Of a DNA stretch of 64,000 nucleotides, positions 7,373 to 15,358 are shown in pieces; positions within the stretch are counted from its first letter, which is position 1; the number at the start of each line of letters is the position of its first letter. The DNA comes from an uncultured Clostridia bacterium. GTDB lineage: Bacteria; Bacillota; Clostridia; Christensenellales; Borkfalkiaceae. The stretch lies in NCBI GenBank assembly GCA_947087265.1, contig CAMUBY010000001.1, forward strand, positions 124,001 to 188,000, given 5' to 3'. The notes below the pieces were generated by a model. It searched no databases, was not told the DNA's origin, and saw only the letters and a program-made list of their open reading frames with translations. A program made the position numbers and the translations under genes.

Positions 7373-10300
7373 TCACACAGAAGATTCGTCGCTTATTACG
7401 TTATAACCGGCAAATTTCGCCTGATAATCGTCAAGATATTCGGCAGGAGCGATAATCGTTACATTTTTGGAAAGCGCCGCAGACGTACTAACGGTTTCGG
7501 GCGCCGCTCCGCTGAATTTCAAAATTTCTAAATTTGCACAACTCAGCGCATCTTTATTGATTGCCGTAATGTTGCAGAGTAAGTTTATTTCTTTTAACAT
7601 AGTGCAGTTATTAAAAGCGCAGGCGTTAATAGTCTGAGTGTCGGTTACCGTAACCCGTTCAAGTGTTTTCGGAATAAAGTACCAATAGTAATAATAAGAA
7701 GCGCCGCTACTAATTTTACATTGATAAATTGCGTTACTGACGACGTGGCTGGAAAAAGTTTCGTATTGATAACCGAATATAAAACCGAAAACCGAATTAT
7801 AACTTGTAGCCGTTCTGCTTTCGCCGATGAAGGGCAGGGTAATTTCAGTTAAAGGACAGCCTTTGAATGCGCCGTTTCCGATACTCTGCACCGAGTCGGG
7901 CACCGTAACAGAAGTTAATTTCACGTTTTCAAAAGCATATTCGCCGATACTTTGGAGTTTATTGTTAAAATCAATCTGCGTCATACGGTTACAGCCCGAA
8001 AACGCTTTTTCACCGATAGACGTTAAATTTTCGCTGAACCGAATTTGTAAAAGATTACTGCAATTAAAGAACGAATACGCCCCGACTTTTTCAAGAGGTT
8101 TTTCAGGGAAGGTGGTTAACAGTTTACAGTCATTGAATGCGTAATTTGAAATATTTACGAGGTTTTCAATCCCGTTTATCGTAGTGAGGTTAGAACATGA
8201 ACTGAATGCGCTTGCGCCTACGGTTTGTTCCGTTCCGCTAAGGGTTACTTCTTTTAACATGGTGCAGTTATTAAAAGCGCAAGTGGGAACAGTCTGAATA
8301 TCGGTTACCGTAACCCGTTCAAGTGTTTTCGGAATAAAGTACCAATAGTAATAATAAGAAGCGCCGCTACTAATTTTACATTGATAAATTGCGTTACTGA
8401 CGACGTGGCTGGAAAAAGTTTCGTATTGATAACCGAATATAAAACCGAAAACCGAATTATAACTTGTAGCCGTTCTGCTTTCGCCGATGAAGGGCAGGGT
8501 GATTTCGGTTAAAGGACAGCCTTTGAATGCGCCGTTTCCAATGCTCTGCACCGAGTCGGGCACCGTAACGGAAGTTAATTTCACGTTTTCAAAAGCCTTT
8601 TCGCCGATTGTCTCTAATTTTTCGCTAAACTGTATTTCTGAAAGATTACTGCAATTAAAGAACGAATACGCCCCGACTTTTTCAAGAGGTTTTTCAGGGA
8701 AGGTGGTTAACAGTTTACAGTCATTGAATGCGTAATTTGAAATATTTACGAGGTTTTCAATCCCGTTTATCGTAGTGAGGTTAGAACATGAACTGAATGC
8801 GCTTGCGCCTATGGTTTGTTCCGTTCCGCCAAGGGTTACTTCTTTTAACATATTGCAGTTATTAAAAGCGCAAGCGGGAACAGTCTGAATATCGGTTACC
8901 GTAACGCGTTCGAGCGTTTTCGGAATAAAGTACCAATAGTAATAATCATAAACGCCGCCACTAATTTTACATTGATAAATTGCGTTATTAACAACATCGT
9001 AGGAAGAAGTTTCATATTGATAACCGAATATAAAACCGAAAACCGAATTATAACTTGTAGCCGTTCTGCTTTCGCCGATGAAGGGCAGGGTAATTTCGGT
9101 TAAAGGACAGCCTTTGAATGCGCCTTTTCCAATGCTCTGCACCGAGTCGGGAATTGTTACAGAAACAAGATTTTCGTCGTAGAAAGCAGAACTAAATATA
9201 GCGGTAACATTTTTCAAATTTATAACGGCTGGTATTTCAAGTTCCGTAATCGTACTATCTTTCAGTCCGTGTACTGCCACGCTGCCGTCCGACTGTTCAG
9301 AGTATTGCAAATAACGCTTATCGGTACCTTTTACCCAATACGCGTAAACCGTGGTATCGCCGTCCAAATCCCATACTGTTGAATCCGGAGCGCTGATTTT
9401 GTTATTCGTAAGCATTCTGCCTTTTCCGTTTTCTTCTGTAAACCAACCCTCGAAGGACCAGCCCGTTTTAAGCGGTTGAGGAAGAGAAAGATACGGGTAG
9501 GAATATATTTTCTTATTGTAAACAAATGTGTCTTTTGCCACGCTGTTTTCGCTCGTTGCGCCGCAGTAATCGTAAATGATGTTTGCAGTCCATTTTGCAT
9601 AGAGCGTAAATTCCAAGGTCGGCACTTTGCATACGGTAGTTGCGGTGTACTCCGTGCCTTCTCCGCCGATTTCCGTATACCAGCCGCCGAATTCGTTGCC
9701 GTCCTTTTGCGGAACGGGGAGTTCGCCCAATGTAGAATTATAAGTAAATACTTCGTCGCCGAGTTCTGAGCCGCCCTGCGTATCGAAGTGGAACGTTACT
9801 TCGTTCAACTTCCAAATCGCATACAAGTCAAACGGAGCGTTCTGCGTAATGACGGTGGTTTCGTCTATCATATCTCCGCTGTTGTCGGGAAGGGTGTTCC
9901 AACCGAGGAAGGTATAGCCCGTGCGTGTGGGAGTTTTCGGCGTAAAGGTGGAACCTTTAATCACAGTGGAGCCTGAAAGAGCCGTTCCGCCCTCGGAATG
10001 GTAAGTTACGCTAAGTTCCCAGGCGGCGTAGAGGGTAACGGGTCCGTCAAATTCAAATGCGGCATCATTCGTATACTCTTCGCCTTTCGCGCCGCGCTCT
10101 GTGAACCAGCCTTTGAAAATTGCACCGTTGCCGTTACTCGGCGTGGGCAGGCTTGCTACGCCCGATTGTTTGCTGCCGTAAATTGCCTTTACTTTATTTT
10201 TTGTTACGCTGCCTATGCCGTCGGTATCGAGCGTGATTTCGGTCGTCCATCTTGCATAAAGCTGCGTGTCCTCTGCCACTTTATAAACGGTATTATTGGT

Positions 10301-11347
10301 ATATCTTTTGCCGCCTTCTGCACTGTCGTACCACCCGTCAAAGGTAAAATTTTCTTTTTCAGGTGTGGGAAGTTTTCCTACAGCTACATTGTAGGTGACT
10401 GACTTTGTTTCGGTATCGCAAGTTCCGCCGAACGCGTTGAAATTTAACTTATAGGATTTCGGCGAAAATTTTGCATATATCGTTATGTCGCCGGTAACGG
10501 GCTCGTTGAATTTATAAAGTTCTTTATAGTCTTTATCTTTATACCAGTTTAAGAAAACGTAGCCTGTTTTTGTCGGCGCAGCAGGCTTTGTTGCCTTTTT
10601 GCCGTTTTCCACCTTCTGCGATTTAACAGAGGTACCGCCGTTCGTGTAAAATTTTACCGTATAGGCGGCATTTTTCCATTTCGCGTAGACGGTAGTATTC
10701 TTAAATATCTTGTTTGAAAAATCGTAAGGGTATTTATATCCGCTGTCCGCATACCAGCCGTCGAATTCACAGCCTTCTTTGGTAGGGGGCTGCGGCTTCT
10801 GAGGAGTGCCGCCTTTGTTCACAGTCTGCGTGGCTACGGAACTGCCGCCGTTGGTATCGAACGCAATATTAAAGGACGGCACGGAGGCTCCCTCCGCATA
10901 ATAGTCAAACGAGTAAGAAACGGTACTTCCCGGCATAGATTGCTGTATGCCGATTGAAAATACGCCGTTTGATAATTTTGTATAGTTGAAAGAAGAGGAA
11001 AGGGCAGGTTCGGAAAAAATAACATTGTCGCCGTTGAGGGAATATTTCACTTCCCCCAAAGCGGCGAACGCGGTGCCGTCTACGAATTGGATTTTATCCG
11101 ACGATATTTTCACTTGTTTGCCGTACATTAAAATGACCGCTTCGTAAGCAGCACGGTCTTCTGCGGACATTTTGTTGACGTCGATATAAATGTCTTCCTG
11201 TCCCGTGATAGAGCAGACGAAACTGTTTAACCGATAGTCAACGAATTTTTTGCCGCCGCCCTTGGAGCAGCCTGAAATTGCAATGCAGCAGACGATTGAT
11301 AATACGCCGAACATTACAATGAGCGCTTTTCTTAAAATTCTCTTCAT
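7373..11347 (-). CDS. Large surface lipoprotein with InlB-type and BspA-type repeats
   Basis: A 1324-residue exported protein. The signal peptide ends in the lipobox IAISGC, so it is probably lipid-anchored outside the membrane. After about 150 residues come roughly seven InlB B-repeat/Flg_new units of about 65-75 residues. They are marked by GG or TDG near the start, GW(Y/F) in the middle and a closing YAKW or YA-W. The C-terminal half is BspA-like leucine-rich repeats (TSVTVPDSVQSIG, GAFKGCPLTEITLP), arranged as three copies of a module of about 200 residues that are almost identical at DNA level. Adhesion or host/polymer binding is the usual proposal for such proteins; the ligand is unknown. 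The second Met is chosen because AAAGGTGG lies 5-9 bases upstream of it. No cell-wall anchor motif was seen. Confidence 0.85.
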   Translation of the reverse strand: MKRILRKALIVMFGVLSIVCCIAISGCSKGGGKKFVDYRLNSFVCSITGQEDIYIDVNKMSAEDRAAYEAVILMYGKQVKISSDKIQFVDGTAFAALGEVKYSLNGDNVIFSEPALSSSFNYTKLSNGVFSIGIQQSMPGSTVSYSFDYYAEGASVPSFNIAFDTNGGSSVATQTVNKGGTPQKPQPPTKEGCEFDGWYADSGYKYPYDFSNKIFKNTTVYAKWKNAAYTVKFYTNGGTSVKSQKVENGKKATKPAAPTKTGYVFLNWYKDKDYKELYKFNEPVTGDITIYAKFSPKSYKLNFNAFGGTCDTETKSVTYNVAVGKLPTPEKENFTFDGWYDSAEGGKRYTNNTVYKVAEDTQLYARWTTEITLDTDGIGSVTKNKVKAIYGSKQSGVASLPTPSNGNGAIFKGWFTERGAKGEEYTNDAAFEFDGPVTLYAAWELSVTYHSEGGTALSGSTVIKGSTFTPKTPTRTGYTFLGWNTLPDNSGDMIDETTVITQNAPFDLYAIWKLNEVTFHFDTQGGSELGDEVFTYNSTLGELPVPQKDGNEFGGWYTEIGGEGTEYTATTVCKVPTLEFTLYAKWTANIIYDYCGATSENSVAKDTFVYNKKIYSYPYLSLPQPLKTGWSFEGWFTEENGKGRMLTNNKISAPDSTVWDLDGDTTVYAYWVKGTDKRYLQYSEQSDGSVAVHGLKDSTITELEIPAVINLKNVTAIFSSAFYDENLVSVTIPDSVQSIGKGAFKGCPLTEITLPFIGESRTATSYNSVFGFIFGYQYETSSYDVVNNAIYQCKISGGVYDYYYWYFIPKTLERVTVTDIQTVPACAFNNCNMLKEVTLGGTEQTIGASAFSSCSNLTTINGIENLVNISNYAFNDCKLLTTFPEKPLEKVGAYSFFNCSNLSEIQFSEKLETIGEKAFENVKLTSVTVPDSVQSIGNGAFKGCPLTEITLPFIGESRTATSYNSVFGFIFGYQYETFSSHVVSNAIYQCKISSGASYYYYWYFIPKTLERVTVTDIQTVPTCAFNNCTMLKEVTLSGTEQTVGASAFSSCSNLTTINGIENLVNISNYAFNDCKLLTTFPEKPLEKVGAYSFFNCSNLLQIRFSENLTSIGEKAFSGCNRMTQIDFNNKLQSIGEYAFENVKLTSVTVPDSVQSIGNGAFKGCPLTEITLPFIGESRTATSYNSVFGFIFGYQYETFSSHVVSNAIYQCKISSGASYYYYWYFIPKTLERVTVTDTQTINACAFNNCTMLKEINLLCNITAINKDALSCANLEILKFSGAAPETVSTSAALSKNVTIIAPAEYLDDYQAKFAGYNVISDESSV
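7641..9160 (-). repeat. Three near-identical long tandem repeats within the BspA-like region
   Basis: The block starting TCGGTTACCGTAAC occurs at 7641, 8301 and 8892, giving periods of 660 and 591 bases. About 200 bases from 7641 and 8301 match exactly, and the rest differs at few sites. The 69-base period difference is one extra 23-residue leucine-rich unit in the copy encoding the C-terminus (around 7930-8000). High DNA identity points to recent duplication or gene conversion. Confidence 0.9.
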
Positions 11348-11395
11348 TTTTCCACCTTTCATTCAAGTATTTAAAACCGATTAGTTGTCATTGTT

Positions 11396-11424
11396 ATTAT
11401 ACACTTTTTTTGTCCGTTTTGCAA
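11396..11424 (-). promoter_or_regulatory. Promoter of the repeat lipoprotein gene
   Basis: TTGCAA (11419-11424), a 17-base spacer and TATAAT (11396-11401) on the minus strand, about 50 bases before the start codon. Confidence 0.8.
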
Positions 11425-11460
11425 ATATTTATAAAATTATGACTGACGGTATTTTTATAC

Positions 11461-11491
11461 AAAAAAACACTCCCGAAAGGGGAGTGTTTTT
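11461..11491 (-). terminator. Terminator of the rpsF-ssb-rpsR operon
   Basis: The stem ACACTCCC/GGGAGTGT with a GAAAG loop is flanked by A7 on the left, so the minus strand ends in T7 right after the stem, 10 bases beyond the rpsR stop. Confidence 0.9.
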
Positions 11492-11500
11492 GAGTTTCAG

Positions 11501-11839
11501 TTAGTCTGCTTTGAAAGGAATCAAAGCGGCAACTCTTGCGCGCTTGATTGCAACCGCTACTTCTCTCTGGTGCTTTGCGCAAGTACCCGTCATTCTGCGG
11601 GGAAGAATTTTTCCGCCTTCGCTGATGAACTTTTTGAGTTTTGCAACGTCCTTATAATCGATAGTCGATTTTTCCTGGCAGAAGAGGCAAACTTTCTTAT
11701 AGTTCTGCTTCTTATAGTTCTTTTTTGCAGGTCTGCCTTCTCTCTGTTCTTTTACTTCCTTATTTTCTTCCTTGGCTTCAACTGCCGCAGGAGCAGCGGT
11801 TTCGGTTTCCGCCTCGGGCTGCATGATTTCTTCTTCCAT
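11501..11839 (-). CDS. rpsR: 30S ribosomal protein S18 with an acidic N-terminal extension
   Basis: A 112-residue protein. Residues of about 43-112 are canonical bacterial S18 ([34 protein letters not shown]). The core is preceded by an unusual stretch of about 40 residues rich in Glu and Ala ([20 protein letters not shown]); typical S18 is 75-85 residues. The start is supported by AAGGAGATATC before ATG, so the extension is probably real. Two Cys in CLFC and one in TGTCAKH mark the Cys-rich S18 type. It binds S6 in the platform of the 30S subunit. Last gene of rpsF-ssb-rpsR. Confidence 0.97.
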   Translation of the reverse strand: MEEEIMQPEAETETAAPAAVEAKEENKEVKEQREGRPAKKNYKKQNYKKVCLFCQEKSTIDYKDVAKLKKFISEGGKILPRRMTGTCAKHQREVAVAIKRARVAALIPFKAD

Positions 11840-11871
11840 GATATCTCCTTGAATAATAATGTTTGTCCGAA

Positions 11872-12306
11872 TCAGAACGGAATATCTCCGTCGTCGTCGA
11901 ACGATTCAAGCGTGGGCTTTTTCTTCGCAGGCGCCGAGCTTCTTTCGGCGGGGGCGGGGGAATCGTAAAAATCGTCGCCCGAATTTGCATTTCTCTGCGT
12001 TAAAAATTCCACGTCCTGCGCGATAATGTCTACCGCGGTGCGTTTGTTTCCGTTGTTGTCTTCATAATTGCGAATCTGAACGCTGCCCGAAACGGCAACC
12101 TTGCTTCCTTTCTTCGTGTAGCGCGAAATGTTTTCAGCGAGGCCGCGCCATGCGGTTACGTTAAAAAAGTCCGTCTGCCGCTCGCCGTCCTGCGAAGTGT
12201 AGGAGCGGTTTACCGCAATCGCGAAATGGCAAACGCTTACGCCGCCCGGCGTTTCGGTAAGTTCGGGGTCACGCGTCAAATTCCCGATTAAAAACACTTT
12301 GTTCAT
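11872..12306 (-). CDS. ssb: Single-stranded DNA-binding protein
   Basis: A 144-residue SSB. The OB-fold spans about residues 1-105 ([43 protein letters not shown]). A short disordered linker leads to the acidic C-terminal tip DDDGDIPF, used to recruit replication and repair partners. Its place between rpsF and rpsR is the classic bacterial order. It begins 1 base after the rpsF stop region. Confidence 0.97.
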   Translation of the reverse strand: MNKVFLIGNLTRDPELTETPGGVSVCHFAIAVNRSYTSQDGERQTDFFNVTAWRGLAENISRYTKKGSKVAVSGSVQIRNYEDNNGNKRTAVDIIAQDVEFLTQRNANSGDDFYDSPAPAERSSAPAKKKPTLESFDDDGDIPF

Positions 12307-12307
12307 T

Positions 12308-12598
12308 TCAGTTCTCCTTCACTTTCGTAATCATGCGCCGCAGCAAGTCTGCGGAAATGCCTGCTACGCGGTCAAGTTCGTTGACTACGTCGCCGCTTCC
12401 GCTGAACGTCATCAGCACATAAAACGCTTCCTGCTTGAATGCGATGGGATACGCCGTTTTCTTAACACCCCATTTATCGGTGCTTTCCACGGTGCCGCCT
12501 AAGGAAGTAACGATATCTGCGTACTTTTTGATTTCCGCTTCTCTCGCTTCTTCTTCCATGTCGCTTTTCAGCAGCATCAGCATTTCATACTTCTGCAT
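12308..12598 (-). CDS. rpsF: 30S ribosomal protein S6
   Basis: A 96-residue S6 beginning MQKYEMLMLLKSDMEEE, with the family's GGTVESTDKWGVKKTAYPI segment. It pairs with S18 on the 30S platform. The start at 12598 is chosen from GGGAGGTGAAAAGT before ATG; an upstream in-frame Met at 12631 would place the ribosome binding site inside the gene and add a non-family leader. First gene of the operon, preceded by a hairpin leader. Confidence 0.97.
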   Translation of the reverse strand: MQKYEMLMLLKSDMEEEAREAEIKKYADIVTSLGGTVESTDKWGVKKTAYPIAFKQEAFYVLMTFSGSGDVVNELDRVAGISADLLRRMITKVKEN

Positions 12599-12651
12599 AC
12601 TTTTCACCTCCCGGTCTATTCGGCATACCAAACGGTATGCAAGGTTTTGAT
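12599..12651 (-). promoter_or_regulatory. Candidate S6:S18 autoregulatory leader
   Basis: On the minus strand the 5' UTR folds as GCATACC-GTTT-GGTATGC (12623-12640), with a CCG at the 3' base of the stem and another ACCGG just before the ribosome binding site. Known S6:S18 leaders present a CCG next to a hairpin, mimicking 16S rRNA. The position is right, but I cannot fold the full consensus by eye. Confidence 0.5.
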
Positions 12652-12657
12652 TTTCAT

Positions 12658-12686
12658 ATTTTAATCTATTTTTGAAAGAAAGTCAA
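12658..12686 (-). promoter_or_regulatory. Promoter of rpsF-ssb-rpsR
   Basis: TTGACT (12681-12686), a 17-base spacer and TAAAAT (12658-12663) on the minus strand, immediately beyond the stop of the upstream gene at 12693. Confidence 0.85.
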
Positions 12687-12692
12687 CTTTTT

Positions 12693-14090
12693 TTAACTGT
12701 TTTGCGTAAGAAACTGCACGTATTCAATCAATTCCGAAAGATTAAATTCGTTGAGATTTGTTTTTTCGCCGTATGTAATTTCCGCATACGGATTGGTTTT
12801 AATAATGCCGTGCAGCCAAAGTTCCCAAAGATACATGGTGTTTACTTTATCGATAACAGTGAGCACGTTTGCGCTCATTTCCAGAACGGGCGTAGAGGTG
12901 TCGTTGTCCTCGCCGAACAAAAGATACCAGGTGCCGTCCAAATAGCGGTCGAGTTTATCGGCTTTCTCGCCGTTCCGATACAGATAATAAACGGTAACGC
13001 CGTCCTCCTCTTCCGCGCGTACTTCCTCGCCTTCTTGGAATTCTATGGCGGAGGGACGCAGCCAGGAGCCCGCTTCCGTTTTGCGGTTGGTCGAGGCGTA
13101 TTCGTCAATCATTTCCCGATAAGGTTTGCCGCCGTTTTCCAAAGAGAGGTAGCAGTACATTTCGTCGCCGAAAACCTGCTCCACGGTGAGTTTGTTCGCG
13201 TCTTCGGAGAGGGTTGCAAGCGTGCTGTCTTTTAAGTTTTTGAGAATTTTGTTGCTTTCCAAATCTTCTTCGCCCAGCATATCGGAAAGTTTGAGTGTGT
13301 TCGCCGCATCGCCGAGGTCGCACAAAAGCGTATCTTTGAGCGCCTGTAAAATGGGCGCGGAAGTTTCGTCAATCGTGAGAACCTGCCCGAGCGTGTGGGT
13401 GTTGATGTAGTCGTCCGCATAGTTGCCGAACACGTTTTCCCGAAGCCAGGTGCCGAGGTCGCTGAACGGTACTGCCATCAGTTCGGCTTTATCGACTTCG
13501 ATTTCCATTTCCGTAAACTGGTTGACGAGGGTATCCGTTAATTTGTCCGCGAGGGGGGTATATACGGCAACGTCTCCGAGCGATTTTAATTCGTTTTTAC
13601 TGATTTTCTGTACGAACTCCACCACAAAATCGAGCGCGGAGAGGTCGGCGGTGTATTCGGTAAACACGTTTGCGTAATCGAACCCTGCGATTTGGGAAAT
13701 GTCCTTGATTTTCTTGTCGGAACCGAAAATTGCAAGTCCGCCGATGAGCGTGCCGACTGCGGCAAAAAAGCCGATGATAAACGCGACGCAAACGGCTACG
13801 ATATGCCCGAAACCGTTACGCGGCGCGTAAGTATTGCGCGGTGCGATTTTGCCCTCTTTCACAAGTTGCCGTTCGTATTCCGTCTGTTCTTTTACAAGCG
13901 CTTTGCGCTCATTTTTCGTGAGTTTTTTCTTACGGTTTTTTGCTCCGTTTTTGTCCTTTCCGTTCTGTTCGTTGAGTTTGTCTTTCGGAACGGGAATGAT
14001 TGCCGCGGATAAGTCCTCGTAAGCCTTATAACTTTCTTCGGTGTCGTGTTTCTTTTGGCGGGAATCGTTCTGATTGTAATGTTGTTCCAT
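12693..14090 (-). CDS. Membrane-anchored protein of unknown function (465 aa)
   Basis: Not recognised. Residues 1-93 are hydrophilic and strongly charged, with a Lys-rich part around 45-80 (KNRKKKLTKNERKALVKEQ). One transmembrane helix follows at about 95-122 (GHIVAVCVAFIIGFFAAVG). The remaining 340 residues are mixed charge and acidic, probably outside the cell, with repeated short helical segments (LGDLGDAANTL-like spacing, LSDMLGEEDLESNKI). This topology (long basic cytoplasmic N-terminus, single pass, large outer domain) occurs in envelope or division-associated proteins, but I see no known domain. The start is supported by AGGAGGT 8 bases before ATG. It has its own promoter at 14130-14158. 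Confidence 0.7.
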   Translation of the reverse strand: MEQHYNQNDSRQKKHDTEESYKAYEDLSAAIIPVPKDKLNEQNGKDKNGAKNRKKKLTKNERKALVKEQTEYERQLVKEGKIAPRNTYAPRNGFGHIVAVCVAFIIGFFAAVGTLIGGLAIFGSDKKIKDISQIAGFDYANVFTEYTADLSALDFVVEFVQKISKNELKSLGDVAVYTPLADKLTDTLVNQFTEMEIEVDKAELMAVPFSDLGTWLRENVFGNYADDYINTHTLGQVLTIDETSAPILQALKDTLLCDLGDAANTLKLSDMLGEEDLESNKILKNLKDSTLATLSEDANKLTVEQVFGDEMYCYLSLENGGKPYREMIDEYASTNRKTEAGSWLRPSAIEFQEGEEVRAEEEDGVTVYYLYRNGEKADKLDRYLDGTWYLLFGEDNDTSTPVLEMSANVLTVIDKVNTMYLWELWLHGIIKTNPYAEITYGEKTNLNEFNLSELIEYVQFLTQNS

Positions 14091-14129
14091 CGGATTTACC
14101 TCCTATGCCGAAGAATTTCTGACAGTTTG

Positions 14130-14158
14130 ATTATAATATGCAGAGCGGAAAAAAGCAA
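14130..14158 (-). promoter_or_regulatory. Promoter of the 465-aa membrane protein gene
   Basis: TTGCTT (14153-14158), a 17-base spacer and TATAAT (14130-14135) on the minus strand, between the rmuC stop and the 465-aa gene. Confidence 0.75.
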
Positions 14159-14187
14159 GTAATTTTGCGGCAGGACGAGCAGGGAGT

Positions 14188-15357
14188 TTATTCCTCGTCG
14201 CCGCTGTCGAGTGCGGGGGAGGAGGGGTCGCCGCCGATGCGGAACCGGTTGAGTTTGCGCCCGATAATGCCCGTGCGTTTTTCCGCGCTTTCCACGCTGT
14301 CCTGCGCTTCCTGCAATTTTCTGCGCGTCTTTTCGAGCAGTTCGGAAAACTTTTCAAAGTCTGCGCGGAAGGTGTCGAGCATGGCTTTGAGTTCGCCCGA
14401 ACGCCGCTCGATTGCCGCGGTGCGAAATCCTGTTTGCAGGGTGGAAAGGAGCGCGGCGAGATTGGTAGGTCCGCATGCGATAATGCGTCTCACACGCAGG
14501 AAGTCGGCAAGACCGCTCATCCGCGTAACTTCCGCATACAGCCCCTCGGAAGGCAAAAACATGAGCGCGAAGTCGGTGGTGAGCGGCGGCAGTATGTACT
14601 TTTTCGCAATGGAGTCCGCTTGCAGTTTCACGGCGCGTTCCAGATTTTTCCGCGCGCGTTCCTCGTCTTCCTTGTTGCCGCGTTCGGAGGCTTCCACGAG
14701 CCGCTCGAATTCCTCGACGGGGAATTTACTGTCAATGGGCAAATACACCCGCTCACCCTCTTTGGATGGCAGGAGTACTGCAAAATCGACGAGCGAATTG
14801 TCGAGCGGATTGAGTTTCACGTTCTTCTCGTACTGTTCGGGCGCGAGCATCTGTTCGAGCAGGGTGTTGAGTTGCGCTTCGCCCCAGGTGCCGCGCAGTT
14901 TCACGTTGGTGAACACACGCTTGATGTCGGCAACGTTCCCCGAAAGAGATTTCATTTCGCCCACGCTCTCGTACATCCGTTCCAGGCGTTCGGAAATTCG
15001 GTTGAAACTGTCTGAAAGTTTGCCGTCAATCGAGTGGGTGAGTTTCTCGTCCACTGTGCGGCGAATGCGCTCTAAATTCTGCGCGTTCGCATCCACGATA
15101 TATTTCATGTCGTCCGTCAGGCGGTTCTGAATGTTGACGAGCCGCTGTTCGGTGGCGCGTGCGCTGTTCTCCGTCGTGCGGCTTAAAAAGTCGGTAATGC
15201 TGCCGAGCGTGTCCGTCTTTTCTTCGAGGCGTTTCAAAGTTTCTTTCATGGAAGGGTCGGCGCCGTTTTCCGTGCGCTTTTTCAGGAGCAGAAAAACCAG
15301 CAACGCAAGGCAGACGACGTTGCAGACGAGCGAAATAATTACAAGCGTTTCGGTCAT
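14188..15357 (-). CDS. rmuC: DNA recombination protein RmuC
   Basis: A 389-residue RmuC. One N-terminal transmembrane helix (residues of about 5-25) is followed by a coiled coil (about 35-130) and the RmuC nuclease-like domain (about 130-345), with GTWGEAQLNTLLEQML, NPLDNSLVDFAVLLP and PIDSKFPVEEFERL. RmuC proteins limit DNA inversions and are placed in the PD-(D/E)XK nuclease group; D in DFAVLLP and the DSKFP segment fit that core. It starts 1 base after the cca stop, so both probably share the promoter at 16742-16770. A direct functional link to cca is not implied. Confidence 0.95.
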   Translation of the reverse strand: MTETLVIISLVCNVVCLALLVFLLLKKRTENGADPSMKETLKRLEEKTDTLGSITDFLSRTTENSARATEQRLVNIQNRLTDDMKYIVDANAQNLERIRRTVDEKLTHSIDGKLSDSFNRISERLERMYESVGEMKSLSGNVADIKRVFTNVKLRGTWGEAQLNTLLEQMLAPEQYEKNVKLNPLDNSLVDFAVLLPSKEGERVYLPIDSKFPVEEFERLVEASERGNKEDEERARKNLERAVKLQADSIAKKYILPPLTTDFALMFLPSEGLYAEVTRMSGLADFLRVRRIIACGPTNLAALLSTLQTGFRTAAIERRSGELKAMLDTFRADFEKFSELLEKTRRKLQEAQDSVESAEKRTGIIGRKLNRFRIGGDPSSPALDSGDEE

Positions 15358-15358
15358 G

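Noticed and set aside
7641..9160. CRISPR-like array
   Set aside because: Repeats are about 600 bases and in frame; no short repeats with unique spacers.
14138..15130. 330-codon plus-strand frame opposite rmuC
   Set aside because: RmuC motifs are intact on the minus strand; the frame has a Ser/Arg-rich shadow composition.
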